A stretch of 64,000 nt of DNA from Betaproteobacteria bacterium (GTDB lineage Bacteria; Pseudomonadota; Gammaproteobacteria; Burkholderiales; SG8-39): contig JACPYS010000021.1 of NCBI GenBank assembly GCA_016195915.1, forward strand, positions 1 through 64,000, in the 5' to 3' direction. A program made the position numbers and the translations under genes. Position 1 is the stretch's first letter; every line of letters begins with the position of its first letter. The notes below the pieces were generated by a model. That model had not been told where the DNA came from, did not search any database, and saw only the letters and a list, made by a program, of their open reading frames with translations. Of this stretch, positions 54,064 to 61,821 are shown piece by piece.

Positions 54064-54095
54064 AACCCGTGCTACACTTAACCCGTGTAACACGG
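54064..54095 (+). promoter_or_regulatory. Candidate VapBC operator
   Basis: Two direct repeats, AACCCGTGCTACAC (54064-54077) and AACCCGTGTAACAC (54080-54093), precede the antitoxin gene. The second contains a dyad, CCGTG-TAA-CACGG (54083-54095). Antitoxins of this class commonly repress their own operon from such sites. Confidence 0.5.
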
Positions 54096-54111
54096 AACGG
54101 GAGTAATGACG

Positions 54112-54342
54112 ATGGCCAACCTGACCATCACGGTGCCCGAAGAAGTCCTGAGGAGTGCGCGGCGCCGCGCGCTGGAGCAAGGCACGTCGGTAAACGCGTT
54201 GCTGCGCGACTATCTGAGACAATTCACCGGCGTACAACCTGCGCAGGCCAAAGCCGCGGAGCGCGTGCTGGAATTGTCGAGGAAAGCGCGCGCCGGCCGG
54301 GGCAAGGCCAGGTGGACGCGTGACGATCTGCATCAACGATGA
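54112..54342 (+). CDS. Ribbon-helix-helix antitoxin (VapB-like)
   Basis: The 76-residue protein begins MANLTITVPEEVLRSARRRALEQG, a ribbon-helix-helix DNA-binding pattern, followed by a charged toxin-binding tail (ARAGRGKARWTRDDL). ATG 54112 has GGGAG at 8 nt; the ATG at 54106 is too close to it. Its TGA overlaps the ATG of the PIN toxin gene, so the pair is a type II toxin-antitoxin operon. Confidence 0.88.
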   Translation: MANLTITVPEEVLRSARRRALEQGTSVNALLRDYLRQFTGVQPAQAKAAERVLELSRKARAGRGKARWTRDDLHQR

Positions 54343-54758
54343 AGTACTTCTTCGACACCAATGTTCTGGTGTACCTGTTCGACGCCGATTCCCCGGACAA
54401 GCGCAAGAGGGCGCGCGCCCTGTTCCAGGCGCACTCAGGCGCCGGCGACATTCTTCTCAGCACCCAGGTGCTGCAGGAATTCTACGTCACGGTCACGCGC
54501 AAGCTGGCGCGGCCGCTGGATGTTGCAGCGGCCGCGGAGGTGGTGGAAAACTTTGCGGAGCTGCCGATGGTGAACATCGACGGCAAGCTCATTCTCTCGG
54601 CGATTCACCGCAGCCGCGGCAGCCAGCTTTCGTTCTGGGATGCCCTGGTCGTGCAAGCGGCCATCGAAGGCCACGCGAGCACGCTTTACTCGGAGGACAT
54701 GCATCACGGACTGATTCTGGATGGCCTGAAAGTCGTTAATCCATTTCTCGTCCGATGA
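54339..54758 (+). CDS. PIN-domain toxin (VapC-like RNase)
   Basis: The 139-residue protein has the PIN nuclease acidic residues in MKYFFDTNVLVYLFD, LQEFYVTV, FWDALVVQAA and YSEDMHHG. It should be a magnesium-dependent RNase that blocks growth when not bound by the antitoxin. It overlaps the antitoxin gene by 4 bases. The following selenoprotein gene starts 34 bp downstream. Confidence 0.92.
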   Translation: MKYFFDTNVLVYLFDADSPDKRKRARALFQAHSGAGDILLSTQVLQEFYVTVTRKLARPLDVAAAAEVVENFAELPMVNIDGKLILSAIHRSRGSQLSFWDALVVQAAIEGHASTLYSEDMHHGLILDGLKVVNPFLVR

Positions 54759-54792
54759 ACTTTCGCCGCTACCAGGCGGGTTGGAGACACCA

Positions 54793-55668
54793 ATGACCGT
54801 TGGATACATGCAGGCAATCACCGAGCGTTACAAGAGCCTTGGCTATGCGCCTTATCGCTGGTTCCGTGCCGAGGATGCCCCGCCATGGCAGCCGTTGTCG
54901 AAGCCGCTTGCGGCCGCGCGCGTCGGCATGCTTTCGACTTCGGGCGCGTATGCGCTGGGGCAGGTCGCGTACCACTACAAGGACGACACCTCGATCCGGC
55001 AGATTCCGGCCGGGACGCCGGATGAGGACCTGCGCTTTTCGCACCTTACCGAAAATTACCTCGTCGATCCCAGGCGGGACCCGGCGTGCATCTTCCCGCT
55101 GCGCACGCTGCGAACACTGGCAGACGAAGGATTCATCGGGGCGCTCGCTGAAGACGTGTTCTCATGCATGGGCGCCGTCTATTCACAACGCCGCGTACGC
55201 GAGGAAATGCTGCCGGCGGTGCTCGCGTCCTTCAAGGCACAGAACATCGACGCGGCGCTGCTGGTTCCGATGTGACCAGTGTGCCACCAGACCGTGTGTC
55301 TGGTTGCGCGTCACCTCGAAGCCAGCGGCATTCCGACCCTGTGCCTCGGCAGCGCCTTCGACATCCTCGAGAGCGGCCGGCCGCCGCGCGCGGTGTTCGT
55401 CGACTATCCCCTGGGCCACAGTGCGGGCAAACCGTTCGATCCGGCCGATCAACTCGAAGTCGTCCGCGGCGCGCTGCGAGGCTTCGAGACCATCCGGCAG
55501 TCTGCCGAAATCCGCCTCCTGCCAAATCGCTGGGACGAAACCGGCGAGTGGATTCAGGAGGCTGCGCGCAGCCGAGGCGGGGACACGCGGCAACCACGGG
55601 ACGAGACGCCGCAGTTTCAATACGAGGCCGACCGCGCCGCGGCCCGCGCTAGCGGCGCCTTGCGCTGA
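54793..55668 (+). CDS. GrdB-like selenoprotein (in-frame TGA = Sec161)
   Basis: The frame runs from ATG 54793 (GGAG at 7 nt) to the stop at 55668 and has one in-frame TGA at 55273-55275. Reading it as selenocysteine gives 291 residues with LLVPM-U-P-V-C-HQTVCLVARHLE, a U-x-x-C redox motif. Both sides belong to one family, that of the glycine/sarcosine/betaine reductase selenoprotein B (GrdB-like) proteins: RFSHLTENYLVDP before the TGA, GIPTLCLGSAFDIL and VDYPLGHSAGKPFD after it. A SECIS-type hairpin follows the TGA. GrdA and GrdC subunits are absent, so it is not a full glycine reductase. It may reduce a C-N, C-S or C-halogen bond, which is inference. Confidence 0.87.
55286..55304 (+). promoter_or_regulatory. 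SECIS-like hairpin of the GrdB-like selenoprotein
   Basis: Ten nucleotides after the TGA, ACCAGAC-CGTGT-GTCTGGT forms a perfect 7-bp stem with a 5-nt loop. The TGA-to-loop distance is 17 nt and G is the second loop base. The design is the same as that of the hairpin at 25391-25409 although the sequences differ. Confidence 0.75.
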
Positions 55669-55686
55669 CGCGCTGATCCGACGGAC

Positions 55687-56046
55687 CTACCCGCCTGCGC
55701 CGCGCCGAAGTTGTGCAAGCAGCTCAAGCGCGCGTTCGGCGGCCTTCTCGCCGCCGGGGAGGTTGCCCCGCACGTAACCTGGACGGATGTCCTCGATCTC
55801 GGACAGCGCATCGACGAGTCGTTCGTCGGCGACGCGGTACTTGCGCAACTCGTTTACCGTGAGCATGTAGGTGTGCAGGATGTCGGTCTGCGGCGGCGTC
55901 ACTCCCCGCCGGTGCAGCGCGAGATTGAGCCAGTGCGTACCCGCGAGCATCGCTGCTTCGATCTTCATCTCGTAGTCGGCGGGGCCGCATTTCGCGAGCG
56001 AGCGCTCGATGCGCCCGGCCTTGGCGCGGTGTTCTTCGGGCTTCAT
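55687..56046 (-). CDS. Small protein with AGTH motif, unknown function (copy 1)
   Basis: This 119-residue helical protein contains YEMKIEAAMLAGTHWLNLAL and HRRGVTPP. The neighbouring upstream gene encodes a clearly related AAMTAGTHAVNSVLHH segment. It overlaps that gene by 4 bases. No signal or membrane segment is seen. Both lie in one operon behind a hydroxyacid dehydrogenase gene and converge with the GrdB-like selenoprotein gene. Function is unknown. Confidence 0.7.
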   Translation of the reverse strand: MKPEEHRAKAGRIERSLAKCGPADYEMKIEAAMLAGTHWLNLALHRRGVTPPQTDILHTYMLTVNELRKYRVADERLVDALSEIEDIRPGYVRGNLPGGEKAAERALELLAQLRRGAGG

Positions 56047-56498
56047 CGGGTCTGCTCCGGGATGCGCCTGGCGAGCAACGCGAGGCAGCGGCGCAGTGCG
56101 CCGTCGCATTCGACCGCGATGGCTTGCGTCGGTTCGCGCTCGCCCCGCACGCAGGGGTCGCGGTGGTGCTCGATGATCTCCATCTCGTGCATCATGTTTG
56201 CCACGTCCTCGGGAATCGGTCCTTCCACCTTGGGCCGTCCGACGTGCAGGATGTCCCCGAGCGGATGGAACGCCGCGCGCACGGCGCCGTCAGGCTGCGG
56301 CACGAGGTACACGCCCGGCTGCGTCGGGAAGACGTCGTCGTCGCGTGTGATGCGCGCGTGGTGCAGGACGGAGTTCACCGCATGCGTGCCCGCGGTCATC
56401 GCCGCCCAGAACCACAGCTCGAAGTCCTCGAGCGGGTCGAGCCGCGCGCGCAGCGCTTCGAGCTTCGAGATCTTTTCCAGATGGGAGGCCGTATTCAT
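56043..56498 (-). CDS. Small protein with AGTH motif, unknown function (copy 2)
   Basis: This 151-residue protein has FELWFWAAMTAGTHAVNSVL and HHARITRDDDVFPTQPG, related to the 119-residue protein encoded downstream, but with an extra middle segment (VYLVPQPDGAVRAAFHPLGD). It overlaps the hydroxyacid dehydrogenase gene and the downstream gene by 4 bases each, so three genes are translationally coupled. I do not recognise the family. Confidence 0.72.
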   Translation of the reverse strand: MNTASHLEKISKLEALRARLDPLEDFELWFWAAMTAGTHAVNSVLHHARITRDDDVFPTQPGVYLVPQPDGAVRAAFHPLGDILHVGRPKVEGPIPEDVANMMHEMEIIEHHRDPCVRGEREPTQAIAVECDGALRRCLALLARRIPEQTR

Positions 56499-57532
56499 TC
56501 GGTGCTCCTTCGGAGATTGAGCGTAAGCGCGGCGGCTTGCGCGCGAGCCGAGGCCTGCGGCCAGGACTCCGGGTTGAGGATGTGCGCCGGGCGCTTGCCC
56601 GCGAGTGCCTGCAGCACCTGGCCGGCAGCCGAGCGCGACATGCCCTCGACGGCCTCGATGGTCAGCCCGGCCACGTGCGGCATCAGGACGACGTTCTTCA
56701 GCTCGTAGAGCGGATTGTCCGGACCCAGCGGTTCGTCCTCGTAGACATCGAGCGCGGCGCCCGCGATCCAGCCTTCGCTGAGCGCCTTTACCAGCGCTGC
56801 CTGCCGGACGACCTTTCCGCGCGAGGTGTTGACGAGATATGCAGTGCGTTTCATGCGCCGCATTTGCGCTTCGCCGATCATGCCGAGCGACCCGGGGTTC
56901 AACTCGGGGTGCATCGATACGATGTCCGAGGCCGCCAGCAGTTCATCGAGCGACGCCACCAGCCGCGCGCCGAGCGCCTCGGCTTTCGACGCGGGTACGT
57001 AAGGGTCGTAGGCGAGCACCTGCATGTGAAACGCCGCGATCGCCTTGCGCGCAGTCTCGGTGCCGATCTGTCCCAGGCCCACGATGCCGAGCGTCTTGCC
57101 CTCGAGTTCCATGAAATCGGCAAAATTGCTGCGGTGCTGCCAGCCTTCGCCGCGGCGCATCCAGGCATCCATCGGGAACACGCGTCTCGCGAGCGTGAGC
57201 ATGAGCGCTATCGCGGCTTCGGACACCGGACGCATGCCGAATCCCGGATTGTTCACCACCGCCACGCCGTGGCGGGTCGCCGCGGGGATATCGATCGCGT
57301 CGGTGCCGCGCCCCGAGCAGGCTACGATCACCAGGCCGGGTGCGGCGTCGAACAGCGCATCGTCCACGCGATGCGGGTAGCGTGCGATGAGCGCATGCGC
57401 CCCGGCAGCGGCGGCCGCGATCGAGGCGGCGTCCGGCGAGTGCAGCACGCGAACTTCGCAGTGCGCGCGCAGCAACTCTTCGCCCGCGGCGTGATACATC
57501 GGTTCTGCGAGCAATACGAGGGGTCGGGACAT
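56495..57532 (-). CDS. Hydroxyacid dehydrogenase (D-isomer family, SerA/SlcC-like)
   Basis: The 345-residue enzyme has the Rossmann motif LGIVGLGQIGTETARKAI, the catalytic Arg in NTSRGKVV, Glu in DVYEDEPLGP and His in LMPHVAGLT. It resembles phosphoglycerate-dehydrogenase-like and sulfolactate dehydrogenase (SlcC) enzymes. It is encoded 7 bp downstream of a Bug receptor gene and next to a UxaA/SuyAB-like lyase, which suggests oxidation of an imported 2-hydroxyacid. Confidence 0.9.
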   Translation of the reverse strand: MSRPLVLLAEPMYHAAGEELLRAHCEVRVLHSPDAASIAAAAAGAHALIARYPHRVDDALFDAAPGLVIVACSGRGTDAIDIPAATRHGVAVVNNPGFGMRPVSEAAIALMLTLARRVFPMDAWMRRGEGWQHRSNFADFMELEGKTLGIVGLGQIGTETARKAIAAFHMQVLAYDPYVPASKAEALGARLVASLDELLAASDIVSMHPELNPGSLGMIGEAQMRRMKRTAYLVNTSRGKVVRQAALVKALSEGWIAGAALDVYEDEPLGPDNPLYELKNVVLMPHVAGLTIEAVEGMSRSAAGQVLQALAGKRPAHILNPESWPQASARAQAAALTLNLRRSTE

Positions 57533-57539
57533 GCACGCG

Positions 57540-58508
57540 TTACTGTTTGGTCAGGCCGAGTTCCTCGAGCACGCCCTTCAACTTGCCGAACTCGTCCTGG
57601 TAGTAGCGGTTCATTTCAGCCGCATTCATGTAGGCGCCTGACCAGATGCTGCGCTCGAGGAGCTTCTGCCATTCCGGGTCCTTCGCCATGCGCGCGAGCA
57701 CGCCCTCCCAGAACGCGACGGCTTCGGGACGCATGCCCTTGGGGCCCGTAAGGCCTTGGGCGGTCGCGTAGTCCACATCGATCCCGAGTTCCCTCCAGGT
57801 CGGCACGTCCTTCAGATACCCGCTCGCGCGTTGCGGCGTGGTCTGCGTCAGCACGCGCAGCTTGCCGGCCTGGACGTTCGACGCCGGGTTGACGGCGGAG
57901 ACCAGCGCCACGTCGAGGTGCCCGCCCAGCACGGCCGAGATCGCCTCGGGACCCGAGCGGTAGGGAACCGTGGTCATCTTGCGAATGTCCACGCCGGCCG
58001 CCCGGAACGGAATCGCCGCCGCCAGATGCAGGTGGTTGCCCCGGTTGCCGAAAAATCCGTAGCTGAGCGAGGCCGGGTCCCTGCGCATGCGCTCGATCAG
58101 ATCCGCGCCGTTCTTGACGGGCGAATCAGCGCGCACCGCGGTGACGTGGTACTCCTTGAACAGGATGCCGAGCGACGTGAGGTCGCGCCAGTCGAGCCTG
58201 GACTCACCGGTCAACCGGATCGTCAGGAAAGTGTGAGCGATCGCGAACACGGTTTCGCCGGAGGCGGGCTGCTGGCTGACGTAGTCGAGCGCGATCGCGC
58301 CGTTCGCACCGGTCTTGTAGAGCACGTTGACCGGAACCTCGACCAGCTTGTTGTCCTCGAGGAACTTCTTCAGGCTGCGGCACATCAGGTCCACCGACCC
58401 GCCGGGCGCGGCCGGGTTGACGATCTCGATCGGGCGAGCCGGCTTCCAGGCCTGGGCGTGGGCGGAAAGCGCGCACAGCAGCGCGCAGAATGCGATCAGG
58501 CGGACCAT
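57540..58508 (-). CDS. Bug/TctC family periplasmic solute receptor
   Basis: This 322-residue receptor has a signal peptide (LIAFCALLCALSAHAQA) and the patterns RPIEIVNPAAPGGSVDLMCR, VEVPVNVLYKTGANGAIA and MTTVPYRSGPEAI. Family homology is clear, although the second motif is divergent. It is the first gene of a leftward operon with the hydroxyacid dehydrogenase. It is divergent from the UxaA/SuyA-like gene, and a palindrome in the space between may control both. Confidence 0.9.
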   Translation of the reverse strand: MVRLIAFCALLCALSAHAQAWKPARPIEIVNPAAPGGSVDLMCRSLKKFLEDNKLVEVPVNVLYKTGANGAIALDYVSQQPASGETVFAIAHTFLTIRLTGESRLDWRDLTSLGILFKEYHVTAVRADSPVKNGADLIERMRRDPASLSYGFFGNRGNHLHLAAAIPFRAAGVDIRKMTTVPYRSGPEAISAVLGGHLDVALVSAVNPASNVQAGKLRVLTQTTPQRASGYLKDVPTWRELGIDVDYATAQGLTGPKGMRPEAVAFWEGVLARMAKDPEWQKLLERSIWSGAYMNAAEMNRYYQDEFGKLKGVLEELGLTKQ

Positions 58509-58568
58509 GGGTGGTACCTCCGTGGGTGGGCGGGACTGTAATTCCCGGCCCCTGCATATGTCAACAAG

Positions 58569-58630
58569 TCCTATATAGGATTAGATGCGAGAATTGATGC
58601 GCTGCAACGTTGACGTTGCGCGGCGCGCAA
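58569..58630. promoter_or_regulatory. Two palindromes in the divergent promoter region
   Basis: TCCTATATAGGA (58569-58580) is a perfect 12-bp palindrome and TTGCGCG-G-CGCGCAA (58616-58630) is a perfect 7-bp dyad. Both lie in the 158 bp between the Bug gene and the UxaA/SuyA-like gene. A GntR/HutC-type regulator is encoded at 60129, so either site could be its operator. Confidence 0.45.
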
Positions 58631-58666
58631 GGTTATCGTCTCGGCACTCTTATAGAGGAGATGGAC

Positions 58667-58957
58667 ATGCCACGTGCGATTGTGCTGAACCGCGCCGACA
58701 ACGTCGCCACCCTCATCGATACCGGCCGCGCGGGCGATGGCTGCGTGTTGCAGGGCGAAGCGAGCGGCGAGGTCAAGCTGCGGCAGGACGTGCCGTTCGG
58801 GCACAAGCTGTGCATCCGCAGCGCTTGCGCAGGCGCGGAAGTGCTCAAGTACGGCCAGGTGATCGGCAAAGCCACCCGGGCGCTCGAGGTCGGCGAGCAC
58901 GTGCATGCCCACAACGTCGAGTCCGCGCGCGGCCGCGGCGACCAGATCAAGAGGTGA
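58667..58957 (+). CDS. UxaA/SuyA-like lyase small subunit (SAF domain)
   Basis: This 96-residue protein is a stand-alone SAF domain: MPRAIVLNRADNVATLID, VPFGHKLCI and GQVIGKATRALEVGEHVHAHN. In altronate/galactarate dehydratases it is fused or paired to a large subunit, and in sulfolactate sulfo-lyase it is SuyA. ATG 58667 has GAGGAG upstream. The large subunit gene begins 3 bp after its stop. Confidence 0.9.
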   Translation: MPRAIVLNRADNVATLIDTGRAGDGCVLQGEASGEVKLRQDVPFGHKLCIRSACAGAEVLKYGQVIGKATRALEVGEHVHAHNVESARGRGDQIKR

Positions 58958-58960
58958 TGC

Positions 58961-60115
58961 ATGGCCAATACCTTCATGGGCTATGCGCGCGAGAACGGCG
59001 CGGTCGGCGTGCGCAACTGGATCGCCGTCATCTCGATCATGGACAACTGCAATCCGGTGACGCGCGCGATCTGCCATGCGGTCGACGGAACGATCGCGGT
59101 GACCACGCTGTTCGTGCGCGGGCAGTACGGACGGGACCTCGAAATCGCGTTCAATACGCTCGCCGGCATGGGGCGCAATCCGAATATCGCCGGCGTGCTG
59201 CTGATCGGCCTGGAGGAGCAGACCACCGAGGAGGTGGCGCGCCGCATCCGGCCGAGCGGCAAGCCGATCGAGTCCATCAACCTGCAGCCGCACGGCACCA
59301 TCAACGCCGTCGCCGAAGGCACGCGGCGCGCGATGAAACTCGTCGTGCGCGCTTCCTATGCGCGGCGCAAGCCGTGCCCGACCTCGGCCTTGCTGGTCGG
59401 CGTGGAATGCGGCGGTTCGGACACCACGTCGGGGCTGACCTGCAACCCCGTAATCGGGCAGATGGCCGACCGGCTGGTGGACGATGGCGGTTCGGTGATC
59501 ATCTCGGAAACCTCGGAGTTCCTCGGTGCCGAGCACCTGTTCGCCGCGCGCGCGGTAGATGAGACGGTGAAAAAGGCGTTCGTGGATGCGGTGCTGCGCC
59601 TGGAGCGGGAGGCGATGGAGCGCGGCATGGACATCCGCGGCACCAACCCCACGGCGGACAACATGCGCGGCGGACTGACCACCATCGAGGAGAAAGCCCT
59701 CGGCGCCATGGCGAAAGCCGGCACCCGGCCGCTCTCCGGCGTCCTCACCTACGGCGAGGCGCCCTCGCGCAAGGGTCTGCACTTCATGGACGCACCAGCG
59801 CCGGCGGTCGAAAACCTGGCTGCATTGGCGTCAGCGGGCTGCCAGCTCATTTTCTTCGGCACCGGCGTGGGAAATCCGATCGGCAACATGGTATCGCCCA
59901 CAGTGAAGGTGAGCGGCAACGTGAACACGCTTCGCACCATGTCCGACAACATCGATTTCGATGCTTCGGAGATCCTCGAGAAAGGGGTCAAGGTCGCGGT
60001 GGTGGGGAATCGCCTGTACGACTATGCGATCGAAGTCGCCTCCGGCACGCGCACCTCGAGCGAGGTGCTCGACGTGCGCGAGACCGCCATCAGCCGCTTC
60101 GCGCCGACGATCTAG
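58961..60115 (+). CDS. UxaA/SuyB-like lyase large subunit
   Basis: The 384-residue subunit has the altronate dehydratase C-terminal family pattern: GYARENGAVGVRNWIAVI, VECGGSDTTSGLTCNP, IRGTNPTADNMRGGLTTIEE, KGLHFMDAPAP and FFGTGVGNPIGN. It eliminates water or sulfite from a hydroxyacid and requires divalent metal. Neighbours (two hydroxyacid dehydrogenase types and Bug receptors) match the set used in sulfolactate breakdown, but galactarate- or altronate-type substrates remain possible. Confidence 0.9.
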   Translation: MANTFMGYARENGAVGVRNWIAVISIMDNCNPVTRAICHAVDGTIAVTTLFVRGQYGRDLEIAFNTLAGMGRNPNIAGVLLIGLEEQTTEEVARRIRPSGKPIESINLQPHGTINAVAEGTRRAMKLVVRASYARRKPCPTSALLVGVECGGSDTTSGLTCNPVIGQMADRLVDDGGSVIISETSEFLGAEHLFAARAVDETVKKAFVDAVLRLEREAMERGMDIRGTNPTADNMRGGLTTIEEKALGAMAKAGTRPLSGVLTYGEAPSRKGLHFMDAPAPAVENLAALASAGCQLIFFGTGVGNPIGNMVSPTVKVSGNVNTLRTMSDNIDFDASEILEKGVKVAVVGNRLYDYAIEVASGTRTSSEVLDVRETAISRFAPTI

Positions 60116-60128
60116 CGCGTTTCGCGCC

Positions 60129-60824
60129 GTGACCAAGTTCGCGCGCGTGTACGAATCGATCGTGGGGCGGATCGAGTCCGGCGCGCTGCGCGAGGGCGAC
60201 CGACTGCCCTCGGAAGAGCAGCTCGCAGCGCGTTACCGCGTCAGCGTCGGCACCGTGCAGAAGGCGCTCGCGCGCCTCGCGCATTCCGGGCTGATATCGC
60301 GCGAGCACGGCCGCGGCACCTTCGTGTCGGGATCGCGCGTCGGCCCGGCCGACGTCAATTACCTGCGGTTTCGCGATGCCGACGGGCATGACCTGCCGCA
60401 TTACATCCACGTGAAATCGATCAGGCGGCTCAAACGCAAGGGCGCGTGGTCGGAATTCCTCGGCCCCGCGAGCCGCTATGTGCGGATCGAACGCAACATG
60501 AGCGTCGGGGGGCAGGTGGACCTGTACAGCGAGTTCTGGCTGCGCGAGGCGGAGTTTGCGCGCCTGAACGCAGTGGGCCGTCGTTCCCTGGAGAAGAACC
60601 TGCGCGTGCTGCTCGGCCAGCAGTTGTCGCTGCCGACGCTGCGCGTGGACCAGTCGATCCGATTCGAGCGCCTGCCCGATTCGATCGCGCGGCAACTCGG
60701 CCTGGAACAGGACAGGCCGGGGTTCGTGATGGAGATGCGCGGATTTACGCTGCGTGAACGGCCGCTTTTCTACCAGCGCGTGTGCGCTGCCCCGTTTTCC
60801 GAAAACCTGATCATCGTGCGCTGA
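60129..60824 (+). CDS. GntR-family regulator (HutC/UTRA type)
   Basis: The 231-residue protein has an N-terminal winged helix (GDRLPSEEQLAARYRVSVGTVQKAL, AHSGLISREHGRGTFV; split motifs) and a C-terminal UTRA effector domain (about 75-225, ending RERPLFYQRVCAAPFSENLI). HutC-type regulators sense a metabolite and repress adjacent genes. GTG 60129 lies 13 bp after the lyase stop codon, in the same transcript. It probably controls the lyase and receptor genes. Confidence 0.9.
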   Translation: MTKFARVYESIVGRIESGALREGDRLPSEEQLAARYRVSVGTVQKALARLAHSGLISREHGRGTFVSGSRVGPADVNYLRFRDADGHDLPHYIHVKSIRRLKRKGAWSEFLGPASRYVRIERNMSVGGQVDLYSEFWLREAEFARLNAVGRRSLEKNLRVLLGQQLSLPTLRVDQSIRFERLPDSIARQLGLEQDRPGFVMEMRGFTLRERPLFYQRVCAAPFSENLIIVR

Positions 60825-60848
60825 GCAATCGAGGGGAGGCATACCGAC

Positions 60849-61811
60849 ATGCAACGACAGATTCTGGCCGTCCTGCTTGCGATCGTTTCCTGCGCGGCGT
60901 TTGCACAGGATTACCCCTCGCGTCCGATCCGCTTTGTCGTTTCGTATCCGCCGGGCGGGGGTGTGGACCTGATGGGGCGACTCGTGGCCAATGCGCTTTC
61001 CGCGCGCATCGGACAGCCGGTGGTGGTGGAAAATCGCGCCGGTGCCGGCGGCGCCGTGGGCACCGGGGTTGTCGCCAAGGCGACGCCCGATGGCTACACG
61101 GTGCTCGTCGGATCGAATGCGGCGATTACCCAGGCGCCGCACCTCTCTGCGCATCCTTACGATCCGTTCAAGGACCTGGCGCCGCTCGTCAAAGGCGTCA
61201 ATGTACCGACCACGGTACTGGTGGCTGCCAATTCACCGTTCAGGACGATGAACGATCTGCTCGAATTTGCGCGTGCCAATCCCGGCAAGGTGAGCTGGGG
61301 GACACCGGGCAACGGATCGGGCATGCACGTGGAGCTCGAGTTGCTCAAGGAGAAGCTCGCACTCGATATCACTCACATTCCGTACAAGGGCGCCGCCCCG
61401 ATCATGGCGGACACGATGGGTGGTCAGATCACCGTAGGCGCTCCCGGCATACCGTCGACCATCGGCAACATCCGGGGCGGCAAGCTTCGCCTGCTGGCAG
61501 TGTGGAGCGGCACTCGCGCCGGGGTCTTTCCGGACGCACCTACCGTCAAGGAGGTGACCCGCATAGCGGAACTCGAAGGCTATCCTACGTGGTACGGGCT
61601 GATGCTGCCCGCGGGCGTGCCGCGGGAGATTGCTGCGAAACTCGAGGCCGAGGTCATCGCTTCGTTCCGTGATCCGGACGTGGTGAGGAAGCTGACCGAG
61701 TCCGGTGCCGATATTGCTGCCCAGCCTTCCGGGCCGTTCGGCGAGGCGAATCGCATCGAATCCGCGGCTTTTGCGAAGATCTTCAAGAAACTCAACATCA
61801 AGGCGGATTGA
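60849..61811 (+). CDS. Bug/TctC family periplasmic solute receptor
   Basis: This 320-residue receptor has a signal peptide (LAVLLAIVSCAAFAQD) and the family motifs RFVVSYPPGGGVDLMGR, VVVENRAGAGGAVG, TPDGYTVLV and ITHIPYKGAAP. ATG 60849 has GAGGGGAGG upstream. It follows the GntR gene at 24 bp and precedes the Ldh2-type dehydrogenase by 10 bp, so it belongs to the catabolic operon. Confidence 0.94.
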   Translation: MQRQILAVLLAIVSCAAFAQDYPSRPIRFVVSYPPGGGVDLMGRLVANALSARIGQPVVVENRAGAGGAVGTGVVAKATPDGYTVLVGSNAAITQAPHLSAHPYDPFKDLAPLVKGVNVPTTVLVAANSPFRTMNDLLEFARANPGKVSWGTPGNGSGMHVELELLKEKLALDITHIPYKGAAPIMADTMGGQITVGAPGIPSTIGNIRGGKLRLLAVWSGTRAGVFPDAPTVKEVTRIAELEGYPTWYGLMLPAGVPREIAAKLEAEVIASFRDPDVVRKLTESGADIAAQPSGPFGEANRIESAAFAKIFKKLNIKAD

Positions 61812-61821
61812 GCGATTGGCG

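Noticed and set aside
55273-55275. TGA as a simple nonsense mutation making the GrdB-like gene a pseudogene
   Set aside because: The frame is otherwise clean, the codon sits exactly at a redox position (U-x-x-C), and a SECIS-type hairpin follows. The window does contain other decayed genes, so this stays a formal alternative.
57540-58508. Complete tripartite tricarboxylate transporter
   Set aside because: No TctA or TctB-type membrane gene is present near any of the five Bug genes.
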